NCBI GenBank assembly: GCA_025200525.1
Contig: CM045762.1
Coordinates: 81,993,893 to 82,057,892 of the forward strand
Length of the DNA stretch: 64,000 nucleotides
Direction of reading: 5' to 3'
From: Camellia lanceoleosa
Taxonomy: Eukaryota; Streptophyta; Magnoliopsida; Ericales; Theaceae
Shown here: positions 12,546 to 24,360 of the stretch, in pieces
Numbering within the stretch: position 1 is the stretch's first letter
Layout of the letters: each line of letters opens with the position of its first letter
Program-made: the position numbers and the translations under genes
The notes under the pieces: generated by a model
Seen by the model: only the letters and a program-made list of their open reading frames with translations
Databases searched by the model: none
What the model was told of the DNA's origin: nothing

Positions 12546-13057
12546 GTAAGTATAGATTAAAAAAATTGTGATTTGTATGATTGAAATTATCTCCTTTTAT
12601 TTATAATTTGATTTTTTAATATGATTGAAATTAACCCACAAAAAAAAAAAAAAAGTGATTGTAGCTTGTTCAATGACTTTAAATAATCCCAATCTGAATT
12701 TTCTAAATTTTTTATTAAAAAAAAAACACAGCATTTATTGATTTAGCCAAAATTCTCTGATCAGTATTTATTAACTTTTTCAATTCACATGTTTTTCCAC
12801 ATGCCTGCATTTATTGATTTGATCAAAATCCCTTGATCAGCATTTAAAATCCCCTTATACAAATAATTATAGATACAATCTGTATATAATTACTGCAGTA
12901 CTTTTTTCAACTTCTCTCATACACTATGATTAGTGATAAGATTGTTAAATTATTTTTATAAAAAATCTTAAAAAAACATAATTTATATATTAAAAAAAAT
13001 CTAAAACAAATATAAATATCTATAATTATCCCGTGCATAGCACGGGTGATAAGCTAG
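12546..13057 (+). mobile_element. U fragment fused to a 5'-truncated X-type Helitron
   Basis: Bases 12555-12687 are a U-module scrap (GATTTGTATGATTGAAATTA and GTAGCTTGTTCAATGACTTT). From 12688 the X consensus begins in mid-element and runs to the hairpin CCGTGCATAGCACGG (13031-13045) and CTAG (13054-13057). The next Helitron starts at 13058 without spacer. Confidence 0.65.
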
Positions 13058-13447
13058 TACTATATATTAAGCAAAAGGGAGTTTTTAACCCCCAAGGCCT
13101 TTGAGAGCTTCGATATACCAATCTGAATTTTCTATATTTTTTATTTTTTATTTTAAAAAAAATCTCAACATTTATTGATTTGGTCAAAATCCCCTAATCA
13201 GCATTTATAAAATTTTTTCAATTTACATGTCTTTCCACATGCCTGTATTTATTGATTTGGTCAAAATTCCCTAATCAGCATTTAAAATCCCATCATACAA
13301 ATAATTATAGATACAATCCATGTATAGTTACTATAGTATACTTTTCAAGTTCTCATACACTATGGTTAGTGATAAGATTATTAAATTATTTTGATAAAAA
13401 ATTTTAAAAAACATAATTTATTCCGTGCATAGCATGGGTGATAGGCT
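13058..13447 (+). mobile_element. X-type Helitron with damaged 3' end
   Basis: It begins TACTATATATTAAGC directly after CTAG. The 3' hairpin CCGTGCATAGCATGG lies at 13422-13436. Only CT of the final CTAG remains before TCTATACTATATATTAAG of the next unit at 13448, so two terminal bases are lost at this junction. Confidence 0.75.
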
Positions 13448-13858
13448 TCTATACTATATATTAAGCAAAAGGGAGTTTTTAACCCCAAGTATTGTGGGAG
13501 CTCCAATCTCTCAATCTAAATTTCTTGATTTTTTTATTTAAAAAAAAAAAACCTTAGCATTTATTAACTTTTTCCAACTCCCAAGTCTTATCCTTATAAT
13601 AACATTTTAATGCATTAAGAACAAGTATAAAAAAAAATTCTTTGAAATCCAATACACATGAATTCTTTGAAAAGTCCCAACACATATGATTATTATCCCT
13701 CATAATAACACTTTAATGCATTAAAAACAAGCATAAAAAAAATTTCTTGAAAAGTCCAACACATATGATTATTATCAAAATATTAAACTTTAATATAATA
13801 TAAAAAAGGAAAAAAGAAAACATTTAAAAATCGCAATTCACATATATAAATAATTGTA
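13448..13858 (+). mobile_element. V-type Helitron without 3' terminus
   Basis: The 5' end TCTATACTATATATTAAG is complete and the V interior has a short minisatellite. It breaks off at ATAATTGTAAAT, where the hairpin would normally follow, and joins an X fragment. Confidence 0.7.
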
Positions 13859-14329
13859 AATATATTAAGAAAAAAAGGGTTTCTAAACCCTAAGCCTTGT
13901 GGGAGCTCCAATCTCTCAATCTTAATTTTCTAAATTTTTGATTTTAAAAAAAAATTCAGCATTTATTAATTTGGTCAAAATTCCCTGATCAACATTTATT
14001 AATTTTTTCCAATCTACATGTCTGCATTTATTGATTTGGTCAAAATCCCTAATTAGCATTTAAAATCCTCTCATACAAATAATTATAGATACAGCTTGTG
14101 CATAGTTACTGTAGTAGCCTTTTTAATTTATCCTATACACTATGGTTAGTCTAAATTTTTTATTTAAAAGAAAAAAACTCAGTATTTATTGATTTGGTCA
14201 AAATCCTCCGATCAACATTTATTAACTTTTTCCAATCCACATGTCTGTATTTATTGATTTGGTCAAAATTCCTGATTAGCATTTAAAAGTCCTTCATACA
14301 AATAATTATAGATAAAGTCCATCTATCTA
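13859..14329 (+). mobile_element. Two consecutive X-type Helitron fragments
   Basis: The first fragment (13859-14148) starts at ATATTAAGAAAAAAAGGG and stops after CACTATGGTTAG. The second (14149-14320) restarts in mid-element at TCTAAATTTTTTATTTAAAA and stops before the hairpin. Both keep the CAGCATTTATTGATTTGGTC-like block. Confidence 0.6.
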
Positions 14330-14892
14330 TCTATACTATATATTAAGCAAAAGGGGGTTTTAACCCCCAAGGCCTGTGGGAGCTCCAATCTCTCAATCCT
14401 AATTTCTTAATTTTTTGATTTTTTTTTTTAAAAAAAACTCAGCATTTATTGACCTCTCCCAACCCAACCTCAGCATTTATTGACTTCTCTAAATCCATAA
14501 ACCCTTTTGACTTCTTTCATAATTATTACAGCACATTTTTCAATTTCATTCATACACTATGGACACACAAAAAAATAAAGAAGATAAGAGTTTAGCTATG
14601 GATCTTAAAAAGATATAACAACATCTAAATTTAGTAATATCTTTATGTATACTTAATGGGACAAATTAATAAATTTTCTAAAATTATTGATTTTTTAATT
14701 TACAAAATAGATTAAAAAAAACTATTGATTGATTTATTTATTTAATAACGAAAATATTTCATAATCGCTTTCTCTAAAAAAAAAATCTTTAGAGTTTACC
14801 TCAATAAACTTTATATCAATAAAACTCACATGTCTATCACATATCTAACTCACATCATAACTTACCTAAATAATAATAATTAAAAACAAAAT

Positions 14893-15205
14893 ATATAGAT
14901 ACCCACAACTCCATCTTAAATAAGTTGAAAAAAAAAAATACCCGAATAGAAATATAATTTGTTAAATTATAAAATAAAATTTCAAATATAAATTCTTCTT
15001 TAAATTATATATTACTACAATTAGAATGAGATCAATATTCAGATGTGTCATAATATTATTAGTCAAAATATAATTTGTTTTAAATATATGTGTTCAAATT
15101 ATATCCTTCTAAACTATAAAGACTTGAACAATAATATTTTTAATATAATTTTTTTTAACAAAAGAACAAAACATAACTTTTTTAGTACTTACCAAACATG
15201 GAGGA

Positions 15206-15236
<31 letters not shown>

Positions 15237-16550
15237 TTTTAATTTCAATTGTCAATTAAAGAAATTAAAATAAAGAACAAAGATATTTTTGGTTCAAATT
15301 GAAAAAAAGTTAGTCTTGCTAAAATAAATTAGAAAGAAATGATAATTTTTTTTTTTATTAAAAGTGATAGTTCGTTAAACTGTTTTATTTATTAAAAAAA
15401 AATAAAAAGTAAGAGGATTATAGGTGATAATTTATTATTCATCTAGAATTATTTTCAGATTAAATGAAAATACCATATTAAATGTTCTTCTTACCTTTTT
15501 TTTATTCAAATACTTTTATTTTGTGAGAATTTTTTTTATTATATTTAATATTTTATTGTAATTGTTAAATTAAAAATAATTTCAAAAACAATATTTAAAT
15601 TATTTATGCCATTATAAAAAGTTAATTTTTTCATATCAACTTAGTGGTAGTTTGGGAATCTATACCCACAACTCCATCTTAAATAAGTTGAAAAAAAAAA
15701 AATACCTGAATAGAAATATAATTTGTTAAATTAGAAAATAAAATTTCAAATATAAATTCTTCTTCAAATTATATTACTACAATTAGAATGAGATCAATAT
15801 TCAGATGTGTCATAATATTATTAGTCAAAATATAATTTGTTTTAAATATATGTGTTCAAATTATATCCTTCTAAACTATAAAGACTTGAACAATAATATT
15901 TTTAATATAATTTTTTTTTTTAACAAAAGAACAAAACAAAACTTTTTTAGTACTTACCAAACATGGTGGATTTTGTTTTGTTTTTGTTTTTTTGTTTTTT
16001 TAATTTCAATTGTCAACTAAAGAAATTAAAATAAAGAACAAAGATATTTTTTGTTCAAATTGATGAAAAAGTTAGTTTTACTAAAATAAATTAGAAAGAA
16101 ATAATAATTTTTTTTTTGTTAAAAGTGATAGTTCGTTAAACTGTTTTATTTATTTAAAAAAAATAAAAAGTAAAAGGATTATAGGTGATAATTTATTATT
16201 CATCTATAATTATTTTCAGATTAAATGAAACAACTTTGATGTGTGCACACAATTTTTGTGGCACTAATAGCACTAATTTCCATATAAGGCAAGAAAAGAA
16301 GAAAAAAAAAAAAAAACAGTTACCAGAATAGGAAATTAGTGCCATTAGTGCCACAAAAATTGTGTGCACAAATCATTTTTCTAAATCATATTAAATGTTC
16401 TTCTTACCTTTTTTTTATTCAAATACTTTTATTTTGTAAGAATTTTTTTATTATATTTAATATTTTATTATAATTTTTAAATTAAAAATAATTTCAAAAA
16501 AAATATTTATTATAAAAAGATAATTTTTTTTAATATCAACTTAGTGGTAA
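14893..16550. repeat. ~770-bp tandem duplication inside the Z Helitron
   Basis: The blocks ATACCCACAACTCCATCTTA, CAGATGTGTCATAATATTAT, GGTGATAATTTATTATTCAT and TCAACTTAGTGGTA recur in the same order, first from about 14893 and again from about 15660. The second copy is longer because a MITE is inserted at 16231-16383. The first is cut at GGTAGTTTGGGAATCTATAC, where the second begins. Confidence 0.85.
16231..16383. mobile_element. Small MITE with ~45-bp terminal inverted repeats
   Basis: The left arm (TGTGCACACAATTTTTGTGG, then CACTAATAGCACTAATTTCC) is the near-perfect reverse complement of the right arm, with an A-rich loop between. The first copy of the surrounding duplication (about 15455-15485) lacks this insert, which proves it is an insertion. 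The exact target duplication is unclear, so I do not assign a superfamily. Confidence 0.8.
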
Positions 16551-17325
16551 TTTGGGAAGTGCTAAATAAGTATACTTTTTTACTTTTTACGAAAATATGT
16601 ACAAATAAATAGAGATGTGATGTGACTCAAAAAACATAATTATTATATTTTTTTCCTTTTTATGAAAAAATGTATAAAAAAGTAAAGATATGATGCGATT
16701 CAAAAAAGATAAAAAAATAAAATAAAAATAAATAAAAAGTGAGCTAATATGTCACTTCCCAAACAACCCTTTATTTGATGATCCCTTTCTAAAATGTGTA
16801 TTTTTTAAAATATTTGCAAGAAAAATTCTATTGGAAATCTATTGCCTTTTCTTTTATTCATTAATATTAAATTTTTAATTAATTTTATTTATCATTTAAA
16901 AAAATAAATTAGCAAATAATTTATATATTTATATATATAATTTTGTTTTGGTTACTCAGGTTATTTGGTATTTCTGCCCAAGTCTATTCAAATTTAATTT
17001 GAATTTTTAAATTTCTGCATAAGTCCTCACTTAATTAAAAATTATATAGTTCAATCTTTAAAAAATTTTAAGCTCGACTCAAGTTATTTGGGTTGAACTC
17101 ACCTAAGTTTGTAATTCTAGATAAGAAATTTAAAAGTTACATGATTAAATTTGTAACAAATTAAAAAATAATAAATAAATTGTGATAAAATTATGAGATT
17201 TAAATTGTAAATTTCAATCTTTTTTTTTTATTTTCATAATTTGCATACAAACTATTTATATTATTTTATATAAAAATATATTATTAATTTTTTTACATAC
17301 CGTGCGTAGCACGGGTTATCACTAG

Positions 17326-17867
17326 TACTTTATATTATGCAAAAGGGAGTTTTTAACCCCAAGCCTTGTGGGAGCTCCAATCTCCCAATCTAAATTTCCT
17401 TATTTTTTGATTTAAAAAAAAAATCTTAGCATTTATTAACTTCTCCCAACTCCCAAGTCTTACCCTCATAATAACACTTTAATGCATTAAGAACAAGTAT
17501 AAAAAAAATTCTTCGAAATCCAACACATAAATTCCTTGAAAAGTTTCAACACATATAATTATTATCCCTCATAATAACACTTTAATGTATTAAGAACAAG
17601 CATAAAAAAAAAAAATCTTGAAAAGTTCAACACATATGATTATTATCAAAATATTAAACTTTAATATAATATAATAATAAAAAAAGACATTTAATTCCTT
17701 GAAAAGTCCAACACATATGATTATTATCAAAATATTAAACTTTAATAAAATATAAAAAGGAAAAAAAGAAGACATTTAAAAATAAATAAAAAAACATTTA
17801 AAAATCACAATTCACATATATAGATAATTGTAAACACAATCCGTGCATAGCACGGGTGATATGCTAG
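17326..17867 (+). mobile_element. Complete V-type Helitron (542 bp)
   Basis: It starts TACTTTATATTATGC directly after CTAG of the Z element and ends with hairpin CCGTGCATAGCACGG (17841-17855), GTGATATG and CTAG (17864-17867). The interior has two V minisatellite units. It is the first member of the plus-strand V-W-X-Y block. Confidence 0.8.
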
Positions 17868-19414
17868 TACTATATATTAAGCAAAATGGGGTTTTTAACT
17901 CCAAGGCCTGTGGGAGCTCTAATCTCCTAATCCTAATTTTCTAATTTTTTGATTTAAAAAAAAAAAACCTCAGCATTTATTGACTTCTCCCAACCCAATC
18001 TCAGCATTTATTGACTTTTCCCAACCCACAATCCCTTTAGACTTCTCTCATAATTATTGCAACATCCTTTTCAATTTCTCCCATAAACTATGGTTACACA
18101 CAAAAATAAAAAATAAAAAAGATAAGAATTTAGCTATAGATCTCAAAAAGATATAACATCTAAATTTGAATTATCATTTAATAATATAATTATGTATTTT
18201 TTTTTATGTATATCTATCAAAATTTCAAATCACTTAATGAGACAAATTAATCAATTTTTCAAAATTATTGATTTTTAATTTACAAAATAGATTAAAAAAA
18301 ACTATTGACTGATGATTTAATAATATAATTATGTTTTTTTTTTATGTATATCTATCAAAATTTTAAATCACTTAATGGGACAAATTAATCAAATTTTCAA
18401 AATTATTGATTTTTAATTTACAAAATAGATTAAAAAAACTATTGACTGATTTATTTATTTAATAACAAAAATATTTCATAATCTCTCTCTCCTAATCTCT
18501 CTCACAAATTTTTTTAAAAAAAATATTAAAACTTGCATTCATTTTCTCTTCCCCAAAAAATTAGATAGGAGCATCAATCTCCTAATCCTAATTTTCTAAT
18601 TTTTTGATTTAAAAAAAAAAAACTCGGCATTTATTGACTTCTCCCAACCCAACCTCAGTATTTATTGATTTTTCCCAACCCACAATCCCTTTTGACTTCT
18701 CTCATAATTATTGCAACACCCTTTTTAATTTTTCCCATATACTATGGTTACACACAAAAAAAAAAAAATAAAAAAGATAAGAATTTAGCTATAGATCTCA
18801 AAAAAATATAACATCTAAATTTGAATTGTGATTTAATAATATAATTATGTATTTTTTTATGTATATCTATCAAAATTTTAAATTACTTAATGGGACAAAC
18901 TAATCAATTTTCCAAAATTATTGATTTTTAATTTACAAAATAGATTAAAAATATATTGACTGATTTATTTATTTAATAACAAAAATATTTCATAATCTCT
19001 CCATCCTAATTTCTCTCACAAATTTTCAAAAAAAAATGTTAAAACTTGCATTCATTTTCTCTTCCCCAAAAAATCAAATAATATTTTCTATTAAAGTTGT
19101 AGATATCTACATATATTTTATATATTATATTATAACATAACAAAAAAAAAACTAAAAAACTAAAAAAAAAAAAATCTTTAAAGTTTAACTAAATAAACTT
19201 TAAATCAATAAAACTTACATGTCTATCACATATCTAACTCACATCATAACTTACCTAAATAATAATAATTAAAAACAAATGGAAACCACAGATAAATTAA
19301 ATTTTTTAAAAAAAGATACCCATAACTCCATCTTAAATAAATTTAAAAAAAAAATACCCGAATAGAAACCACACAAAAATAAAAATAAAAATAAAAAAGA
19401 TATATCTATCTATA
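17868..19414 (+). mobile_element. W-type Helitron with internal duplication
   Basis: It starts TACTATATATTAAGC directly after CTAG. Blocks from CTCCTAATCCTAATTTTCTA through CATTTTCTCTTCCCCAAAAA occur twice, the restart lying near 18562 (ATTAGATAGGAGC). The same junction is present in the minus-strand copy at 10340-11745, so both descend from one rearranged ancestor. It has no hairpin/CTAG end of its own before the X unit. A TCTA-rich stretch leads into the next 5' end. Confidence 0.7.
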
Positions 19415-19820
19415 TCTATACTATATATTAAGCAAATGAGGTTTTTAACTCCCAAGGCCTATGGAAGCTTTAATATCCCAATATGAATATTTTATTTTAA
19501 AAAAAAACTCAGCATTTATTGATTTGGTTAAAATCTCCTAATTAGCATTTATTAACTTTTTTTCAATCCACATATCTTTCCACATGCCTGCAATTATTGA
19601 TTTAATCAAAATTCCTTAATCAGCATTTAAAATCCCCTTATACAAATAATTATAGATACAATTCGTGTATAGTTACTGTAATACCCTTTCCAATTTTCCC
19701 CATACACTATGGTTAGTGATAAGAAAAAAATCTTAAAAAATATAATTTATATATTAAAAAAATCTAAAACAAATATAAATATCTATAATTATCCCGTGCA
19801 TAGCACGGGTAATAGGCTAG
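19415..19820 (+). mobile_element. Complete X-type Helitron (406 bp)
   Basis: The 5' end is TCTATACTATATATTAAG at 19415. The 3' end is the hairpin CCCGTGCATAGCACGGG, TAATAGG and CTAG (19817-19820). The interior has the standard X blocks. Confidence 0.85.
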
Positions 19821-19944
19821 TGTATAGTTACTGCAGTAGCCTTTTTAATTTCTCCTGTACACTATGGTTAGTGATAAGATTGTTAAATTATTTTTATAAA
19901 AAATCTTAAAAAACATAATTTATATATTAAAAAAATTAAAACAA

Positions 19945-19975
<31 letters not shown>

Positions 19976-20008
19976 ATTATTCCGTGCATAGCACAGGTGA
20001 TAGGCTAG
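19821..20008 (+). mobile_element. Second X 3' half fused after CTAG
   Basis: Right after CTAG the sequence resumes in mid-X (TGTATAGTTACTGCAGTAGC) and runs to a second hairpin (CCGTGCATAGCACAG, 19982-19996) and CTAG (20005-20008). The 3' half of X is therefore duplicated in tandem. A (TA)n run lies at 19949-19973. Confidence 0.75.
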
Positions 20009-21059
20009 TATTATATAAGAAAAATGAAGTTTCAAATCTACAAACTTTGTGGGAGCTCTAATATCCTAATCCTAATTTTCTAATTTTTTGATTTAAAAAA
20101 AAAATTCAGCATTTATTGATTTCTTCCAACCTACAAACTTTTTTAATTTCTCTTATAATTACTGCAGCACCATTTTCAATTTCTTCCATACACTATGGTT
20201 ACACACAAAAATAAAGAATGTAAGAATTTAACTATAGATTTCAAAAAGATAAAACATCTAAATTTGAATTATGATTTAGTAATATAATTATCTATTTTTT
20301 TTATGTATATCTATTAAAATTTTAAATCACTTAACGGGACAAATTAATCAATTTTCTAAAATTTTTGATTATTAACTGATTTATTTATTTAATAACAAAA
20401 ATATTTCATAATCTCTCTCACCGGTTTCCAAAAAAAAAATATTAAAACTTGCCTTCCTTCCTTTTTTTCCCAAAAAATCAGATAATATTTTTCATGAAAG
20501 TTGTATCTTATATATTATATTATAAAATAACCACAAAAAAAAAAAACTGAAAATTAGATATACAAATAGATAAAATTAATAAATTTAATTTTTATTTATT
20601 TAGTTAAAATCTTTCTTTTGAATCTCAATATCCAATTTTAAATTTTAAAAATCTTTAAAGTTTATTTAAACAAATCTAATTTGAAAATATTTCCCATCAT
20701 TATACTTTAAATCAATAAAACTCACATATCTATCACACATCTAACTCACATCATAACTTACCTAAATAATAATAATTAAAAACAAATAGAAAGCACATAT
20801 AAATTAAATTAAAAAAAAAAAACCCCACAACTCCATCTTAAATAAATTGAAAAAAAAAAAAACCCTAATAGAAACCATACAAAAGTAAAAAAAGATAAGA
20901 ACTTAGAAATGTATGTAAAAAAAAATAAAAATATCTAAATTTGAATTATGATTTAGTAATATAATTATCTATTTTTCTGATGTATATATATCAAAATTTT
21001 AAATCACTTAATGAGATAAATTAATCAATTTTTAAGTCTTATTTAAAGAATAATCTGAT

Positions 21060-21375
21060 TAGTCATCCCAATTCGTAAACTTCACGGGTACTGGCAGAGG
21101 AGCTAACGGATTGGGTTATGTAAGGTTTAAGTTGTTGGGGGTAACATTCTCCCACTCTATAAATTTATTTATTTTTTAGTTTTATTTTTTGCCTGTGTGA
21201 TTCTCTTTCTTTACTGTTGGTTTGGTTTTGGTTTCGGTTTTAGTGAAGTTTATACGTTTGTTTGCATGTTTGCATGGTAGAGAATAATTATTGGTGATTA
21301 TGGTTGCAATCGAAGTATCTATATCTATTCCATACCAAGGATTTTGATCGGATTTTGTTTTCTTCAATGAAGATC
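21060..21375 (+). other. Conserved gene-like block in Y Helitron, possible captured fragment
   Basis: This is less AT-rich than its surroundings and conserved in all three Y copies (also near 38090-38390 and 47812-48140). It holds CACTCTATAAATTTAT, a TATA-like motif, then a T/G-rich leader with GGTTTGGTTTTGGTTTCGG, then GATTATGGTTGCAATCGAAG and CCAAGGATTTTGATCGGATT. It resembles a promoter plus 5' leader picked up from a host gene. I cannot identify a protein or a donor gene. Confidence 0.4.
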
Positions 21376-22237
21376 ATAAAATTGAAGTTAAAAAAAATAG
21401 GTATCAAATTTGTTATTTTTTATTATCATTTTATTTTATAAAAAATGTGAAAACTTATTGAGAATTCAAAATTTTACTATAACATTAGATTTTTGTATAA
21501 CTAGGTAAATTTAAAACTTTTAAAATATCATTGTGTTCCTTATTTTTATCCTCTTTCTATCTCATGAGACCATTACAGCGATTTGTTAGTTTGTTAATTA
21601 TAATTCAATTAATTGAAAAATAAAAGCTTAATATAACTTTTCATATATATTATAGTTAATTTGTTACAACTATAGTTGTATATAATAGCATAATATATAG
21701 GGATAATCTCTAAATAAAATTTTTATTTTTTTATGTGGTTAAAATTTTCCATCTTAATAGTATATAGAAGTGTTAGATGGTTTTTTTTATCTCTAAAAAA
21801 CCCAGTCTATTTTTTTTTTTTTACTTTTTAATTTTTTAAGTTGAAACATCAATTGTTTATCTCCATAAAACAAAATTGATAAAAACATATAAAAAAAAGG
21901 TACACATTTTTTTTCCTTTTTTTCTTTTTATTTTTTAATATGTAGGATATTTACAAATGGAACATGTTTGACACCCTAATTTTTTTTTCATAATCCAACT
22001 TATAATGATGTAGTCATAAGTGTCAATTTTTATACAAATATGATAAAAGAATTAATTAAATTATACATTTCAACTAACTACATACTCACTATTTCAAGAT
22101 TTTATTTCACTATAATTCCAATTAAGAGAATCTTCAAGCCTTAATATATTTTTTTTATTAAATTATAATTTGATAAAAATTTAAAAAGATGAAACGTTAA
22201 AAATTATTGTTTTTCTATCAAAATTGGTGAAAAGAAA

Positions 22238-24360
22238 TGTAAAGCCCCCAAAATACACACTAGATACAACCCAAAATATACATTAATAATTGTATACATC
22301 AGAGTAAATAGTCCCTTCATTACATGAAGTTAAAGATACAAAAGAGTTTAATGTAAGTAAATGCCCTATTGGCTTACACCTTTCCAAGCCTTGACTTGGC
22401 TACAACAAAATGAGTTTCGCTCAATATATATTTAGCCATAGGCTATGCAAAAATAAACAAAACATGAAGCTCTTGCTCCCCAAAGATCACTCCCACGCTA
22501 TTGCCTTGGAGGAGGCATGCCATCATTACCTGAAAATGTTATTCCCAAATAGGGTGAGTTACAACCCAATAGAAATCATCTAACACAATATATGAAACTT
22601 AGCAAAAGTATAAGTACAAGTGCATAAATAATGCATGTGGTAAAACTTTTCTCAACATTAAATACTCATAAGGTATCAATTTCAAGCCTTTATCCATTCA
22701 CTTTCAGTTTACATTCCATTAACTTATTTGTTCTCCATTCATGAGTCAATTTCATTATTTCTCAACAAACGAATTGAGGCTACAACTCAATAAATTGCAA
22801 ATCACACAACACATATGCATAAACACTTCAAACTTCTTGTTTCACGGAAATTTTGTCTGCGGGCAGCCGTCAAATGGGATCCATGTAAACGTAGGCCATA
22901 CAAGCACTTCAATTGCCATTTTACAGATATTTCGTCTGCGGGCTAGGCACCCATGTATAATTTCAGGACTTTCATCTAGGACACTCTGGCCAACTTAATT
23001 ATAATAGAGTCCATCCCATTTCTCTTCCCAAACAAATATCCATACATATGCAATGTATTTAAACATATAATCAAACATGAAGCACATTCCCTTTCCACTT
23101 CCTAACAAAGATATATATACAATGTATATAAACACGGTCATATTCAATGACAACCATCAAAGATTGGTTTCAATTTACCTAAGCCACATGCAATTTCTAC
23201 AATAGTCAAAGCTATCTTCCACCGATAGCCCAATATAGTTATTTCTAGACAGACATTAAATCTCAAACATGTAGTTTATTCAAAACTTCTAAAGGGATGA
23301 GTTAATACATAACCAATCCCACAATTCATATCAATGCCCTCTCAATTTCACATTTTCAATGTCAATTCCAATTATTTTTACAAAATAATAGTCGATCTAA
23401 TTAGGGCAACTTTCCCCCTTTTTCCAAATAATATCCAAGTGCCAAAATCATCAAATTAGACATAACACAACCACATTTTTACCCCCACAAGCATCTATTT
23501 TACCTACAGCCAAAACCCCTATTTCCATTATTTTGCCCAAACCCTAGGTTTGTTTAGAACATCTCCAAATCACACCATTGTTATACAAGAGACAATATCT
23601 AAGCTAAATATCATATGAAAGTGTAGAAAGAATCCCTACCTCGAAGGAAAAAGATGAGCCACACAAGAGGGAAACTCCAAGAACACCGAAACCCACTTCT
23701 ATTAAAATCAAAATGTAGATCTTGACGAGCTCTACCTTTTTCTCAAAGGCACTAGGGTGAAAAGATGGATGGATCTAGATGAAATCCAACAGAGAAGGTG
23801 AATTGTAGAGAGAGAAGCTAAAGAATAAGCTTTTTGGAAAGTTTTAGAGAGAGAGAGATATGAAAAGTGATTCAAAATGTCATCTTCTCGGACTGAAATA
23901 CATGCAGTCCGCTCGAGCATAAAAAGCCCCGCTTGAGCGTCAAACAGAAAGTTCCACTCGAGCGTGAAATTTGGCGCTCGTGCATGGAATGCACGTTTCC
24001 ACAAGTTTTGCAGACGAAGGTCCCCGCTGAAGCGTGAGACTGGACACTTGAGCGTCCATTGCACTCTGCAAAAGTACTGAGGGTCGACAAATCCCGCTCG
24101 AGTGCAAGAATGGTCGCTCGAGCGGTGAAGCAAATTTGTGAAACCCGCTCAAGCGCGAGAATGCCTACTCAAGCAGAAAGACCAAAATCTGGGCAGCAGG
24201 TTTTGAAAGACGAGCAACCAACCTGTTCCAAATGCACAACTACAACCCGATAACTCAAATGAAGGGGAAGACAAGGACAAGAGATAAAATAACTATTTAA
24301 AACCATACCAACCCAGGTTTGGAATACAATAAGTAATGGGTCAAAGCCGGAATCTCTACA
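22238..24360 (-). mobile_element. Solo LTR of a gypsy-like family (2123 bp, TG...CA)
   Basis: On the plus strand it begins TGTAAAGCCCCC and ends CGGAATCTCTACA. An exact 5-bp duplication AGAAA flanks it (22233-22237 and 24361-24365). The paralogous Y copy near 51425-51445 has the empty site. Orientation is by analogy to other LTRs here: minus-strand start TGTAGAGATTCCGGCTTTGAC resembles TATAGCGATCCCGGTTTTGAC of the full gypsy element. It carries a CGCTCGAGCG-type array (about 23905-24175). No internal region is present, so it is a solo LTR formed by LTR-LTR recombination. Confidence 0.88.

Larger units (their letters stand above)
14330..17325 (+). mobile_element. Z-type Helitron (about 3.0 kb), complete termini
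   Basis: The 5' end TCTATACTATATATTAAG at 14330 is preceded by two further TCTA units. The 3' end is the hairpin CCGTGCGTAGCACGG (17300-17314), then GTTATCA and CTAG at 17322-17325. The first ~550 bp resemble the W type and the rest is specific. An internal ~770-bp direct duplication is listed separately. No convincing gene: the two near-identical short frames starting with Met-Cys-His-Asn are copies of the duplicated noncoding DNA. Confidence 0.75.

Noticed and set aside
15043..16020. Two nearly identical short proteins starting Met-Cys-His-Asn, looking like a duplicated gene
   Set aside because: They lie in a 770-bp noncoding tandem duplication, are AT-driven (Asn/Ile/Phe/Lys), and match no family I know.
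22741..22998. 85-residue plus-strand frame
   Set aside because: It is on the antisense side of a TSD-bounded solo LTR, and there is no domain.
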